Below are positions 5,907 to 14,310 of a stretch of DNA of 18,390 bases, piece by piece. The notes under the pieces are model-generated. The model ran no database searches and was not told where the DNA came from. It was given only the letters and a program-made list of their open reading frames with translations. Source of the DNA: an uncultured Bacteroides sp. (GTDB lineage Bacteria; Bacteroidota; Bacteroidia; Bacteroidales; Bacteroidaceae). The stretch spans positions 1 through 18,390 of the forward strand of contig CAKUYM010000051.1 of the NCBI GenBank assembly GCA_934716785.1, read 5' to 3'. A program made the translations under genes and the position numbers. Position 1 is the stretch's first letter; each line of letters begins with the position of its first letter.

Positions 5907-7685
5907 ATGCGTTTTCAGGTATTTATTTTAGTATTCTTATTTGTACACAATCAATTTTCGAGGGCTGATAAAACGTTGTATGCAGATTCTTTGCATACAG
6001 ATTCTTTGTATACGGAGAAATATATCAGGAATATTCACATCTCCCAACCGGAATGCGCTTTGCAATTACTGGACGAGGCAGAAGCAAGAAAAACGGTATC
6101 TTCGCGGGTTGTAAATGAACTGCGCAGTTTGGCATATGGCAATATGCACATGAACAAGTTGGCTTTTATGTATGCGAGGAAAGCCTATTTGCTCGATTCC
6201 ATCTATCAGAAAGATCCGGAGCATATGCTGAAAATGACGGTGCACTTGGCTGAACTTTCCGCAATGATGAACAAATATAATGAAAGCATACATTATGCGT
6301 TAGAGGGAATCAAGCAACTGCAAGAGTTGGATGACAGAGAGGCAAAAGTCAGGCTGCTCTTCTGCATGGGGGAGAATAACTGGCGATTGTCTTTCAAGGA
6401 TAAGGCGTATGATTACTTTGACCGCGCCATCGAACTGCTCCGTGGCTCGAAAGATATGCAGGAAATGATGTTGCTCTCTTGCTATTATGGGGTGAAGATG
6501 GACTATCTGATGGACGACTCCCGGGTAGGAGAGGCTTTGAAAATAGGCTTCGAGCGTGAGAAGCTGATAGAACGGCTTAAGGCATTGCCACAGATTCCCG
6601 AAGGCTATGTAGACGGGCAATACAGCTATCTGTATGCCAAATTGGCTTATATTTATTGCGTGGAGAAGAAACACGGGCAGGCGGAGCAATATTATCAGAA
6701 GTATTTGCAGAAGAAAGAGTCATATACACCGGATGGAAAAATGTATTCGGTTCCTTATCTGATGCTTTCCGGAAAGTACGAGAAAGTAATAGATAATTGC
6801 AAAGACTTAAAGAAACTGCTAAGGTCGCAGCAGGACACCTTGAACGCGCAATATCTGACACTTCTCCGGCAGGAGATGAAAGCGTATGGCGGTATGCAGA
6901 AATACAAAGAAGCAGCAGCGACCGGTGAACTGATTTTAGCCATAACGGACAGTATCAATACGCGTGATAGAAACAATACCGCATTGGAATTGAATGCCAT
7001 GTATGGCGTTTCTGAAAAAGAAGAATACATAGCCGAACAGGCTTTTCAGTTAAAGATAAGAAATATCACTCTCTGTTTTCTTGCGTGTATCGTTATGCTG
7101 ACTCTGTTTATCACGTGGCGTTTGTGGCGTTTCAACCATATAGTCGGGTATAAGAACAGGATGCTTGCCCGATTGATAAACGAGAAATTCGCCAACCGGC
7201 AGGATGGCAACCGGGTATCGGATGCGTGCGGGCAATCGGCTGTCTCGTCAGAGATGGCGCAGGAAGCCGTTTCGTCCGACGAACTGCCGGAAGAGGAGAC
7301 TCCGGACGAAACGGATAAGGGAAGCGGGGAGGAAGAGGAGAACAAGAAGATATTCCAAGAGCTGAACCGGATTGTCGTGGAGAAGCAACTATACCTTTCT
7401 CCGGAACTGTCAAGGGAGGACTTGGCGCAGATAGTGCGCTTGAACAATACTCGTTTTGCCCGGATGATAAGAGAGTGTACCGGCACTAATTTCAATGGAT
7501 ATATTAACGAACTTCGTATAAATTATGCAATCAAGTTGTTGAAGACGCATCCCAACTATACGATACGTGCCATAGCGGATGAATCGGGCTTCAACAGTAC
7601 GCCTATCTTATATAATCTCTTTAAAAAGAAGACAGGAATGACACCCTACGAATTCAGGAAAGCGCAGGAGTCGCTTGGAAATTAG
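5907..7685 (+). CDS. Membrane-bound TPR sensor with AraC-type DNA-binding domain
   Basis: A 592-residue transcription regulator of a type common in Bacteroides. A signal sequence (residues 1-20, hydrophobic core FILVFLFV) leads into an extracytoplasmic alpha-helical region with degenerate TPR repeats (about 55-370), then one transmembrane helix (about 387-408, LCFLACIVMLTLFITW). A cytoplasmic linker rich in Glu/Asp/Ser (about 430-478) follows, then an AraC-family double helix-turn-helix (479-592), including YTIRAIADESGFNSTPILYNLFKKKTGMTPYEFR split over its two halves. Known relatives couple periplasmic sensing to DNA binding without a kinase; the ligand here is unknown. A near-consensus promoter precedes the gene. 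It is divergent from the WG-repeat gene and upstream of the DUF488 gene, so either neighbour is a plausible target; this is inferred from position only. Confidence 0.85.
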   Translation: MRFQVFILVFLFVHNQFSRADKTLYADSLHTDSLYTEKYIRNIHISQPECALQLLDEAEARKTVSSRVVNELRSLAYGNMHMNKLAFMYARKAYLLDSIYQKDPEHMLKMTVHLAELSAMMNKYNESIHYALEGIKQLQELDDREAKVRLLFCMGENNWRLSFKDKAYDYFDRAIELLRGSKDMQEMMLLSCYYGVKMDYLMDDSRVGEALKIGFEREKLIERLKALPQIPEGYVDGQYSYLYAKLAYIYCVEKKHGQAEQYYQKYLQKKESYTPDGKMYSVPYLMLSGKYEKVIDNCKDLKKLLRSQQDTLNAQYLTLLRQEMKAYGGMQKYKEAAATGELILAITDSINTRDRNNTALELNAMYGVSEKEEYIAEQAFQLKIRNITLCFLACIVMLTLFITWRLWRFNHIVGYKNRMLARLINEKFANRQDGNRVSDACGQSAVSSEMAQEAVSSDELPEEETPDETDKGSGEEEENKKIFQELNRIVVEKQLYLSPELSREDLAQIVRLNNTRFARMIRECTGTNFNGYINELRINYAIKLLKTHPNYTIRAIADESGFNSTPILYNLFKKKTGMTPYEFRKAQESLGN

Positions 7686-7755
7686 AGGAACTTCATTAAA
7701 CAATTTTCGGCATTTGCGGTTTATTATTCTGAGTAACTAACTAAAAAATATAGAA

Positions 7756-8130
7756 ATGTTGCAAATTAGGATAAAGCGAGTGTACGAAGAGTTTGCGGAG
7801 ACGGACGGATACCGTGTGCTGGTAGATAAACTATGGCCGCGCGGCATTAAGAAAGAATGGTTGAAATGTGATTATTGGGCAAAGGACATCACCCCGTCTG
7901 CCGCCCTGCGCAAGTGGTTTCATGAAGACATTCCGGGACATTGGAATGATTTCACCGTTATGTATCAGAAAGAACTGGATGCTTCTCAGGCAGTGGCCGA
8001 CTTTATGACTCTTATAAAACCCTATCCGGTGGTTACACTTCTTTATGCTTCCAAAGAACCGGTGTACAACCACGCCCGGATTCTTCGTGATTATTTGGAG
8101 ATACATCTGGAAAGAATACAATTAAAGTAA
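7756..8130 (+). CDS. DUF488 (YeaO-like) family protein
   Basis: A 124-residue cytoplasmic protein matching the DUF488/YeaO family. Recognisable blocks are IKRVYEE (6-12), the family signature VLVDKLWPRGIKKE (22-35), AKDITPSAALRKWFHE (42-57) and VTLLYASKEPVYNHARIL (93-110). Length is typical (about 115-120). The biochemical role of this family is not established. It starts 70 nt after the TPR/AraC regulator on the same strand. The last codons (LERIQLK-stop) form the first copy of a 23-bp tandem repeat that continues past the stop to 8200, so the natural C-terminus may have been altered by that duplication. Confidence 0.85.
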   Translation: MLQIRIKRVYEEFAETDGYRVLVDKLWPRGIKKEWLKCDYWAKDITPSAALRKWFHEDIPGHWNDFTVMYQKELDASQAVADFMTLIKPYPVVTLLYASKEPVYNHARILRDYLEIHLERIQLK

Positions 8131-8200
8131 TGGAAAGAATGCAATTAAAGTAATGGAAAGAATGCAATTAAAGTAATGGAAAGAATGCAATTAAAGTAAT
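8109..8200 (+). repeat. Four tandem copies of a 23-bp repeat spanning the DUF488 stop codon
   Basis: Copies begin at 8109, 8132, 8155 and 8178. The unit is GGAAAGAATGCAATTAAAGT plus AAT; the first copy differs at one position (ATACAA instead of ATGCAA) and codes for the C-terminal ERIQLK-stop of DUF488. Because the unit is 23 bp, each following copy supplies an ATG that shares one base with the previous stop (TAATG), giving three successive mini-ORFs reading MERMQLK-stop. The three downstream copies are identical, pointing to recent duplication. Confidence 0.95.
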
Positions 8201-8216
8201 TTTTATCTGTTTACGC

Positions 8217-8247
8217 TTTCTGTCGTTCACTCAATTTCCTACCTTTG
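8217..8247 (+). promoter_or_regulatory. Bacteroides-type promoter of the menaquinone operon
   Basis: TACCTTTG at 8240-8247 matches TAnnTTTG fully, with TTTC (8217-8220) 19 nt upstream as a near-consensus -33 element. The start point would be around 8252-8255, leaving a leader of about 20 nt before the ATG at 8273. It lies directly downstream of the 23-bp repeat array. Confidence 0.65.
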
Positions 8248-8272
8248 TACAATAAACTAAAAATGTGTAGCC

Positions 8273-9505
8273 ATGAAGTATAAATTATTGGTCCTGGATG
8301 TAGACGGAACGCTACTTAATGATGCGAAAGAAATAAGTAAACGTACGCTGGCCGCTTTGCTGAAAATCCAGCAGATGGGAGTACGTATTGTGTTGGCTTC
8401 CGGCAGACCGACTTATGGTTTGTTGCCGCTTGCCAAGTCTCTTGAACTGGGAAACTATGGCGGCTTTATCCTTTCCTATAACGGTTGCCAGATTATCAAC
8501 GCACAGAACGGGGAGATCTTGTTCGAGCGCCGTATCAATCCGGAAATGTTGCCTTATCTGGAAAAGAAGGCCCGTAAGAATGGCTTCGCGTTGTTTACGT
8601 ATCATGACGATACTATCATAACGAATTCTCCGGAAAATGAACATATCCAAAGTGAAGCCCTGCTGAATAACCTGCAGGTGGTGCGGGAGGATGAATTTTC
8701 GGCAGCCATTGATTTCGCTCCCTGCAAATGTATGCTTGTCAGCGATGATGAAGAGGCGCTTGTCAGCTTGGAAGAGCATTGGAAAAGACGCCTGAACGGT
8801 GCGCTGGATGTTTTCCGCTCCGAGCCGTACTTCCTTGAGGTGGTGCCTTGTGCCATTGATAAGGCGAATACCTTGGGCGCTTTGCTCGAAAAGCTGAATG
8901 TGACGCGTGACGAAGTAATTGCCATCGGTGATGGTGTCTGTGACGTGACCATGATTCAGTTGGCGGGATTAGGAATAGCCATGGGGCATTCTCTGGATTC
9001 TGTAAAGGCCTGCGCCGACTACGTGACCGCCTCGAACGAAGAAGACGGAGTGGCTCTTGCCGTCGAGAAAGCGATTCTTGCCGAAGTGCGTGCGGCGGAA
9101 ATCCCCCTCGACCAGTTGAACGCACAGGCACGTCACGCATTGATGGGGAATCTCGGCATTCAATATACCTATGCTGACGAAGACCGTGTGGAGGCCACAA
9201 TGCCCGTAGACCATCGCACGCGCCAGCCTTTCGGCATTCTGCATGGCGGCGCCACCCTTGCGCTTGCCGAAACGGTTGCCGGACTGGGATCCATGATTCT
9301 TTGTCAGCCGGACGAGATAGTGGTGGGTATGCAAGTCAGCGGAAACCACATCTCCTCGGCCCATGAAGGGGATACCGTGCGGGCAGTGGCTACCATTGTG
9401 CACAAAGGACGCTCATCCCACGTATGGAATGTGGATGTCTTTACTTCAACCAACAAACTGGTGTCTTCCGTACGGGTGGTCAACAGTGTTATGAAAAAAA
9501 GATGA
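8273..9505 (+). CDS. HAD-superfamily (Cof-type) phosphatase fused to DHNA-CoA thioesterase (MenI-like hotdog) domain
   Basis: A 410-residue two-domain protein that opens the menaquinone operon. Residues 1-270 form a Cof/IIB HAD phosphatase: motif I LDVDGTLLND (nucleophile D9, acid/base D11), motif II LASGRP (S43), motif III K197 and motif IV GDGVCD (219-224), where the usual Asn before the last Asp is Cys. Residues about 278-410 form a PaaI/YdiI-type hotdog thioesterase: VEATMPVDHRTRQPFGILHGG (split at 306-320 and 321-326) closely resembles E. coli YdiI, the DHNA-CoA thioesterase MenI, with HGG at 324-326 and the catalytic-type Glu at E333 at the same spacing. The thioesterase half would hydrolyse the MenB product to DHNA. 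The phosphatase substrate is unknown. The stop overlaps the menF start (ATGA, 9502-9505), implying translational coupling. Confidence 0.88.
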   Translation: MKYKLLVLDVDGTLLNDAKEISKRTLAALLKIQQMGVRIVLASGRPTYGLLPLAKSLELGNYGGFILSYNGCQIINAQNGEILFERRINPEMLPYLEKKARKNGFALFTYHDDTIITNSPENEHIQSEALLNNLQVVREDEFSAAIDFAPCKCMLVSDDEEALVSLEEHWKRRLNGALDVFRSEPYFLEVVPCAIDKANTLGALLEKLNVTRDEVIAIGDGVCDVTMIQLAGLGIAMGHSLDSVKACADYVTASNEEDGVALAVEKAILAEVRAAEIPLDQLNAQARHALMGNLGIQYTYADEDRVEATMPVDHRTRQPFGILHGGATLALAETVAGLGSMILCQPDEIVVGMQVSGNHISSAHEGDTVRAVATIVHKGRSSHVWNVDVFTSTNKLVSSVRVVNSVMKKR

Positions 9506-10602
9506 TTGACGAAGAAATAAGTAATCTGACAAATATTGATACATTCATCCGGAAGAAACAACCGTTTGCCGTTTACCGTATTCCCGGAGAGAGCACCTCT
9601 CGTCTGCTGACACAGGCGGAGGGGGCTGTCCGTTTATTTTATGACCTTAAGGACTTGAACGGGCAGCGGGGATTTGTCATCGCTCCGTTTCGGGTGGGTA
9701 AGGCGTCTCCTATTGTACTGATACAACCGGACCAATGGGGACAGCCGCTGCCGATTGACGAGAGCATGGACGAAGAACAGGAAGACGCTCGCCGGCAGCA
9801 AGGGCAGGAGACTTTCTCGCATGCCTGTACGGAAAAGTATGCCGCCTGTTTCCGGAACTTTATAGATGCCTTACGCGATGAGACATTCGACAAATTAGTG
9901 CTTTCACGCCAACTCACTGTCGGGCAGAGGCCGGATTTCTCTCCCTCGGCCGTTTTCCGGGCGGCTTGCAAACGCTATATTCATTCCTATATATACCTGT
10001 GCTATACTCCTCAAACGGGAATCTGGCTGGGTAGCACCCCCGAAATCATCTTATCGGGCGAAAAGAACGAATGGAGCACAGTGGCATTGGCGGGAACGCA
10101 GCCTTTGCAGGACGGGAGATTGCCGCAGGTGTGGGATGAAAAGAACCGGAAAGAACAGGACTATGTGACATCGTATATCCGCCGCCAGCTTCTCTCATTG
10201 GGCATTCATTCTACGGAGAACGGGCCTTATCCCGCCTATGCGGGAGCATTGTCGCACCTGAAAACAGATTTCCGTTTCTCTCTGAAAGATAACGGCAGCT
10301 TGGGCGATCTTCTGAAAGTGCTGCATCCCACGCCTGCCGTATGCGGACTGCCGAAGGAAGAGGCCTATCGCTTCATATTGGAAAATGAAGGTTACGATCG
10401 CCGTTATTATTCCGGATTCATCGGTTGGCTCGACCCCAACGGGAGGACCGACCTGTACGTGAATCTGCGTTGCATGCATATTGAAGACGACCGGTTGACG
10501 CTCTATGCCGGCGGCGGGTTGCTGCCCTCTTCCGAGCTGGACGACGAATGGCTGGAAACGGAAAAGAAACTGCAAACCATGAAACGGCTTATAGATTATT
10601 AA
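9502..10602 (+). CDS. menF: Isochorismate synthase MenF
   Basis: A 366-residue chorismate-binding enzyme converting chorismate to isochorismate, the first committed menaquinone step. The C-terminal catalytic core (about 110-362) shows FDKLVLSRQ (129-137, K131 at the water-activating Lys position), WLGSTPEIIL (175-184), ALAGTQ (195-200), the Mg-binding region around KEQDYV, LHPTPAVCGLPKEEA (274-288), GYDRRYYSGFIGW (297-309) and LYAGGGL (334-340). It is shorter than E. coli MenF (about 430), mostly through a reduced N-terminal half. The start is the ATG at 9502, overlapping the upstream stop as ATGA; an in-frame ATG at 9424 would encode a non-conserved N-terminus entirely inside the preceding gene. 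Related MST-family enzymes (EntC, salicylate synthase) are less likely because menD, menB, menC and menE follow. Confidence 0.92.
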   Translation: MIDEEISNLTNIDTFIRKKQPFAVYRIPGESTSRLLTQAEGAVRLFYDLKDLNGQRGFVIAPFRVGKASPIVLIQPDQWGQPLPIDESMDEEQEDARRQQGQETFSHACTEKYAACFRNFIDALRDETFDKLVLSRQLTVGQRPDFSPSAVFRAACKRYIHSYIYLCYTPQTGIWLGSTPEIILSGEKNEWSTVALAGTQPLQDGRLPQVWDEKNRKEQDYVTSYIRRQLLSLGIHSTENGPYPAYAGALSHLKTDFRFSLKDNGSLGDLLKVLHPTPAVCGLPKEEAYRFILENEGYDRRYYSGFIGWLDPNGRTDLYVNLRCMHIEDDRLTLYAGGGLLPSSELDDEWLETEKKLQTMKRLIDY

Positions 10603-10652
10603 TTTATTAATCACCAACTAACTCACAAATCATTCACAAATCACTGACCATC

Positions 10653-12320
10653 ATGTATACAGACAAGAAGAACATACTCCAACTGGTTGCGTTGCTTCGG
10701 GCGTACGGGATTACCAAGGTTGTATTGTGTCCCGGAAGCCGTAACATTCCTATCGTGCATACTTTGTCCAATCATCCGGATTTCACCTGCTATGCGGTGA
10801 CCGACGAACGGAGTGCGGGGTATTTTGCCATCGGCCTTGCGTTGAATGGTGGTAGGCCTGCCGCCATCTGCTGCACTTCCGGTACGGCTTTGTTGAATCT
10901 TCATCCTGCCGTGGCGGAGGCTTTTTATCAGCATGTGCCTTTGGTTGTCATCTCTGCCGACCGTCCCGCTGCTTGGATCGGGCAAATGGACGGACAGACG
11001 CTTCCCCAACCGGGCGTGTTTCAAACACTGGTCAAGAAGTCGGTCAACCTTCCCGAAATCCATACGGACGAAGATGAATGGTACTGCAACCGTCTGATAA
11101 ACGAAGCCTTATTGGAAACGAACCATCACGGAAAAGGACCGGTGCATATCAATGTCCCGATTTCCGAACCCTTGTTCCAGTTTACGACGGAGACGCTGCC
11201 CGAAGTTCGTGTCATCACCCGCTATCAAGGTCTGAATGTATATGACCGTGACTATAACGACTTGGTGGACCGGATGAACAAGTATCAGAAGCGGATGATT
11301 ATCATCGGTCAGATGAATCTTATCTATTTGTTTGAAAAGAGACACACCAAATTATTATATAAACACTTTGCGTGGCTGACCGAGCATATCGGCAATCAGA
11401 CTGTTCCCGGCATACCGGTGAAGAACTTCGATGCGGCGCTTTACGCCATGCCCGATGAGAAAGTTGACCAGATGGTCCCCGAACTGCTGATTACCTATGG
11501 CGGACACGTCGTCTCCAAACGGCTGAAAAAGTTCCTTCGCCGGCATCCGCCCAAAGAGCATTGGCACATATCACCGGACGGTGAGGTGGTAGACCTCTAC
11601 GGCTCGCTGACTACTGTGATTGAGATGGATCCGTTCGAGTTTTTGGAGAAGATAGCCAGTCTGCTGGACAATCGCACGCCCGAATATCCCCGCGTGTGGG
11701 AGAATTATTGCAAGACCATTCCCGAACCGGAGTTTGCTTATTCGGAAATGGCGGCTGTCGGTGCGTTGATAAAGAGATTGCCGGAGTCATGCGCCTTGCA
11801 TCTGGCGAATAGTTCGGCCGTCCGTTATGCACAGCTATACTCCATTCCGTCCACGGTTGAGGTCTGTTGTAACCGAGGCACGAGTGGCATTGAAGGTTCG
11901 CTTTCTACGGCTGTCGGCTATGCGGCGGCTTCCGATAAGTTGAACTTCATAGCTATCGGCGACTTGAGTTTCTTTTACGATATGAACGCACTGTGGAACG
12001 TGAATGTGCGTCCCAATTTGCGTATCCTTTTGCTGAATAACGGCGGTGGGGAGATTTTCCATACCTTGCCGGGACTGGACATGTCGGGCACTTCTCATAA
12101 GTTTATCGCTGCCGTTCATAAGACGACCGCCAAAGGGTGGGCGGAAGAACGCGGATTCCTTTACCTGCAAGCAGAAAATGAGGAGGAACTGGCCGAAGCC
12201 ATGCAGGTTTTCACTCAACCGGAAGTGAAGGAGCACCCTGTGCTCTTGGAAGTGTTTACCAACAAGAACAAAGACGCGCGTATACTGAAGAATTATTATC
12301 ATCAACTAAAACAAAAATAG
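10653..12320 (+). CDS. menD: SEPHCHC synthase MenD (ThDP-dependent)
   Basis: A 555-residue thiamine-diphosphate enzyme joining isochorismate and 2-oxoglutarate to give 2-succinyl-5-enolpyruvyl-6-hydroxy-3-cyclohexene-1-carboxylate with loss of CO2. The N-terminal Pyr domain has CPGSRNIP (26-33) and [15 protein letters not shown] (50-64), with E52 as the ThDP-activating Glu. The C-terminal PP domain has [16 protein letters not shown] and the ThDP/Mg motif starting GDLSFFYD (436-443) and ending NN (462-463), followed by [11 protein letters not shown]. Length is typical. It begins 50 nt after menF, a gap containing short TCA-rich repeats, and ends 3 nt before menB. Confidence 0.95.
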   Translation: MYTDKKNILQLVALLRAYGITKVVLCPGSRNIPIVHTLSNHPDFTCYAVTDERSAGYFAIGLALNGGRPAAICCTSGTALLNLHPAVAEAFYQHVPLVVISADRPAAWIGQMDGQTLPQPGVFQTLVKKSVNLPEIHTDEDEWYCNRLINEALLETNHHGKGPVHINVPISEPLFQFTTETLPEVRVITRYQGLNVYDRDYNDLVDRMNKYQKRMIIIGQMNLIYLFEKRHTKLLYKHFAWLTEHIGNQTVPGIPVKNFDAALYAMPDEKVDQMVPELLITYGGHVVSKRLKKFLRRHPPKEHWHISPDGEVVDLYGSLTTVIEMDPFEFLEKIASLLDNRTPEYPRVWENYCKTIPEPEFAYSEMAAVGALIKRLPESCALHLANSSAVRYAQLYSIPSTVEVCCNRGTSGIEGSLSTAVGYAAASDKLNFIAIGDLSFFYDMNALWNVNVRPNLRILLLNNGGGEIFHTLPGLDMSGTSHKFIAAVHKTTAKGWAEERGFLYLQAENEEELAEAMQVFTQPEVKEHPVLLEVFTNKNKDARILKNYYHQLKQK

Positions 12321-12323
12321 ATT

Positions 12324-13148
12324 ATGTCGACACAAAGAGAGTGGACCACTATCAGAGAATACGATGATATTCTCTTTGATTACTATAATGGAATAGCCCG
12401 TATCACTATTAATCGTGAGCGTTATCGCAACGCATTCACCCCGACTACTACTGCCGAGATGAGTGACGCACTGCGCATCTGCCGCGAAGAGGCGGACATA
12501 GACGTGATTGTTATCACCGGAGCCGGGGATAAGGCTTTCTGTTCGGGCGGCGACCAGAATGTGAAAGGACGTGGCGGTTATATCGGCAAGGACGGGGTTC
12601 CCCGTCTCAGCGTACTGGATGTGCAAAAGCAAATCCGCAGTATCCCGAAACCGGTGATTGCCGCTGTGAACGGATTTGCCATAGGCGGCGGGCACGTACT
12701 TCATGTGGTATGCGACTTGTCTATCGCATCGGAGAATGCTATCTTCGGTCAGACTGGTCCGCGTGTGGGCAGCTTTGATGCCGGATTCGGTGCGTCTTAT
12801 CTGGCACGTGTCGTCGGTCAGAAGAAGGCGCGGGAGATTTGGTTTCTCTGCCGGAAGTACAATGCACAGGAAGCGTTGGATATGGGCTTGGTCAATAAAG
12901 TAGTCCCCTTGGAACAACTGGAAGACGAATACGTGCAATGGGCGGAAGAGATGATGCAGCTCAGCCCGTTGGCCTTGCGTATGATAAAAGCCGGGCTGAA
13001 TGCCGAACTGGACGGTCAGGCGGGTATCCAAGAATTGGCGGGCGATGCTACCTTGCTTTATTACCTGACTGACGAAGCGCAGGAAGGCAAGAATGCATTC
13101 TTGGAGAAACGAAAACCGAACTTCAAGCAGTATCCCAAATTCCCATAA
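12324..13148 (+). CDS. menB: 1,4-dihydroxy-2-naphthoyl-CoA synthase MenB
   Basis: A 274-residue crotonase-fold enzyme that cyclises o-succinylbenzoyl-CoA to DHNA-CoA. Landmarks are FCSGGDQ (72-78), the oxyanion region [11 protein letters not shown] (114-124), [12 protein letters not shown] (141-152) and [14 protein letters not shown] (166-179). Q143, G145 and W173 have the same relative spacing as the bicarbonate-binding residues of E. coli MenB (Q154, G156, W184), so this is the bicarbonate-dependent type, which lacks the acidic residue found in the other class. It starts 3 nt after the menD stop. The stop codon lies in the first unit of a 20-bp periodic repeat. Confidence 0.96.
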   Translation: MSTQREWTTIREYDDILFDYYNGIARITINRERYRNAFTPTTTAEMSDALRICREEADIDVIVITGAGDKAFCSGGDQNVKGRGGYIGKDGVPRLSVLDVQKQIRSIPKPVIAAVNGFAIGGGHVLHVVCDLSIASENAIFGQTGPRVGSFDAGFGASYLARVVGQKKAREIWFLCRKYNAQEALDMGLVNKVVPLEQLEDEYVQWAEEMMQLSPLALRMIKAGLNAELDGQAGIQELAGDATLLYYLTDEAQEGKNAFLEKRKPNFKQYPKFP

Positions 13149-13192
13149 CTTAAAATAAGTTCCCATAAATAACCCCGGTTTCCATAAATAAG
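13141..13192 (+). repeat. Degenerate 20-bp tandem repeat across the menB stop codon
   Basis: TTCCCATAA begins at 13141 (containing the menB Phe-Pro-stop codons) and again at 13161; TTCCATAAATAA begins at 13181. The step is exactly 20 bp, although the second half of each unit has diverged. It occupies much of the otherwise unusually long 115-nt menB-menC gap. I see no hairpin with a T-tract and no clear promoter in this gap. Confidence 0.5.
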
Positions 13193-13263
13193 ATAGGTAA
13201 GATAGGGTGGCATATGGGGTGATTAACATACTGGTATATTAGTGTATTGGAAAATTATTTATC

Positions 13264-14289
13264 ATGGACTGCAAGATTGAAATCATTCCCCGGTTGCTCC
13301 ATTTCAAGCAACCGGCAGGCACTTCGCGGGGAATATATACCGTAAGGAAAGTCTGGTATCTCCATCTGACTTCTCCCGATTTTCCCGGCAGGGTGGGAAT
13401 AGGGGAGTGTGCTCCTCTGCCCGGACTTAGTTGCGATGATCTTCCCGATTATGAAGATATATTGAAAGATGCCTGTCGGGAAGTGGAAAGGCAAGGTGGG
13501 GAAATAGACGTTGACGCTCTACGCAAGTATCCGTCTGTTCTTTTCGGGCTGGAGACGGCTCTACGCCACTATAACACAGGAAAGTGGGAACTGTGGGACA
13601 CGGCTTTTTCCCGTGGAGAAGCGGGGATTCCGATAAACGGTCTTATCTGGATGGGAGATTTTGATAAAATGCTTTCTCAAATAGAGAAGAAGATGGAGAC
13701 AGGGTTCCGTTGCATCAAACTGAAGATTGGCGCCATCAACTTCGAAGAGGAGTTGGCTTTGCTCCGTCATATCCGTGCTCATTTTTCTTCCAAGGAGATA
13801 GAACTGCGCGTGGATGCCAACGGCGCTTTCTCTCCTGCCGATGCCATGGAAAAACTGAAACGTCTCTCCGAACTGGATTTGCATTCCATCGAACAGCCTA
13901 TCCGCGCCGGACAATGGGAAGAGATGGCACGCCTGACTTCCGAATCTCCCTTGCCGATAGCTTTGGACGAGGAACTGATAGGTTGCAACACTCCGGAAGA
14001 GAAAGGAAAGTTGCTGGAAGCCATCCGTCCCCAATATATCATTCTCAAGCCCTCTCTTCACGGTGGGATTGCTGGAGGTAACGAATGGATCAGCGAAGCC
14101 GAGAAACAGCAGATAGGCTGGTGGATTACGTCTGCCTTGGAATCCAATATCGGTCTGAATGCCATTGCACAATGGTGTGCCACTTTCGATAATCCGCTAC
14201 CGCAAGGCTTGGGCACGGGACAGCTCTTTACCGACAACGTGGAGATGCCGCTCGAAATAAGGAAAGACTGCTTGTGGTTTTGTAAGTAA
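13264..14289 (+). CDS. menC: o-Succinylbenzoate synthase MenC
   Basis: A 341-residue enolase-superfamily enzyme that dehydrates SHCHC to o-succinylbenzoate. The N-terminal capping domain includes the typical GIGECAPLPGLS stretch (46-57). The barrel carries the expected catalytic and Mg residues: KLK (K152, K154), LRVDANGAF (D184, N186), SIEQPI (E210), ALDEE (D235) and the second acid/base Lys in ILKPSLHGG (K262). Length is usual for the family. It follows menB after 115 nt and precedes menE by 21 nt. Promiscuous N-acylamino-acid racemases share the fold, but the operon context settles the assignment. The start ATG at 13264 directly precedes the conserved N-terminal strand. Confidence 0.94.
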   Translation: MDCKIEIIPRLLHFKQPAGTSRGIYTVRKVWYLHLTSPDFPGRVGIGECAPLPGLSCDDLPDYEDILKDACREVERQGGEIDVDALRKYPSVLFGLETALRHYNTGKWELWDTAFSRGEAGIPINGLIWMGDFDKMLSQIEKKMETGFRCIKLKIGAINFEEELALLRHIRAHFSSKEIELRVDANGAFSPADAMEKLKRLSELDLHSIEQPIRAGQWEEMARLTSESPLPIALDEELIGCNTPEEKGKLLEAIRPQYIILKPSLHGGIAGGNEWISEAEKQQIGWWITSALESNIGLNAIAQWCATFDNPLPQGLGTGQLFTDNVEMPLEIRKDCLWFCK

Positions 14290-14310
14290 TGTTACTTGTG
14301 AAGTTATCCG

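Noticed and set aside
9424..9501. Upstream ATG extending menF by 26 residues
   Set aside because: The extension lies wholly inside the HAD-MenI gene and is not MenF-like. The ATGA overlap at 9502-9505 is the usual coupled start.
12306..13229. 307-residue minus-strand ORF opposite menB
   Set aside because: It is long but entirely antisense to menB, whose protein is conserved along its whole length; the antisense translation has no family features.
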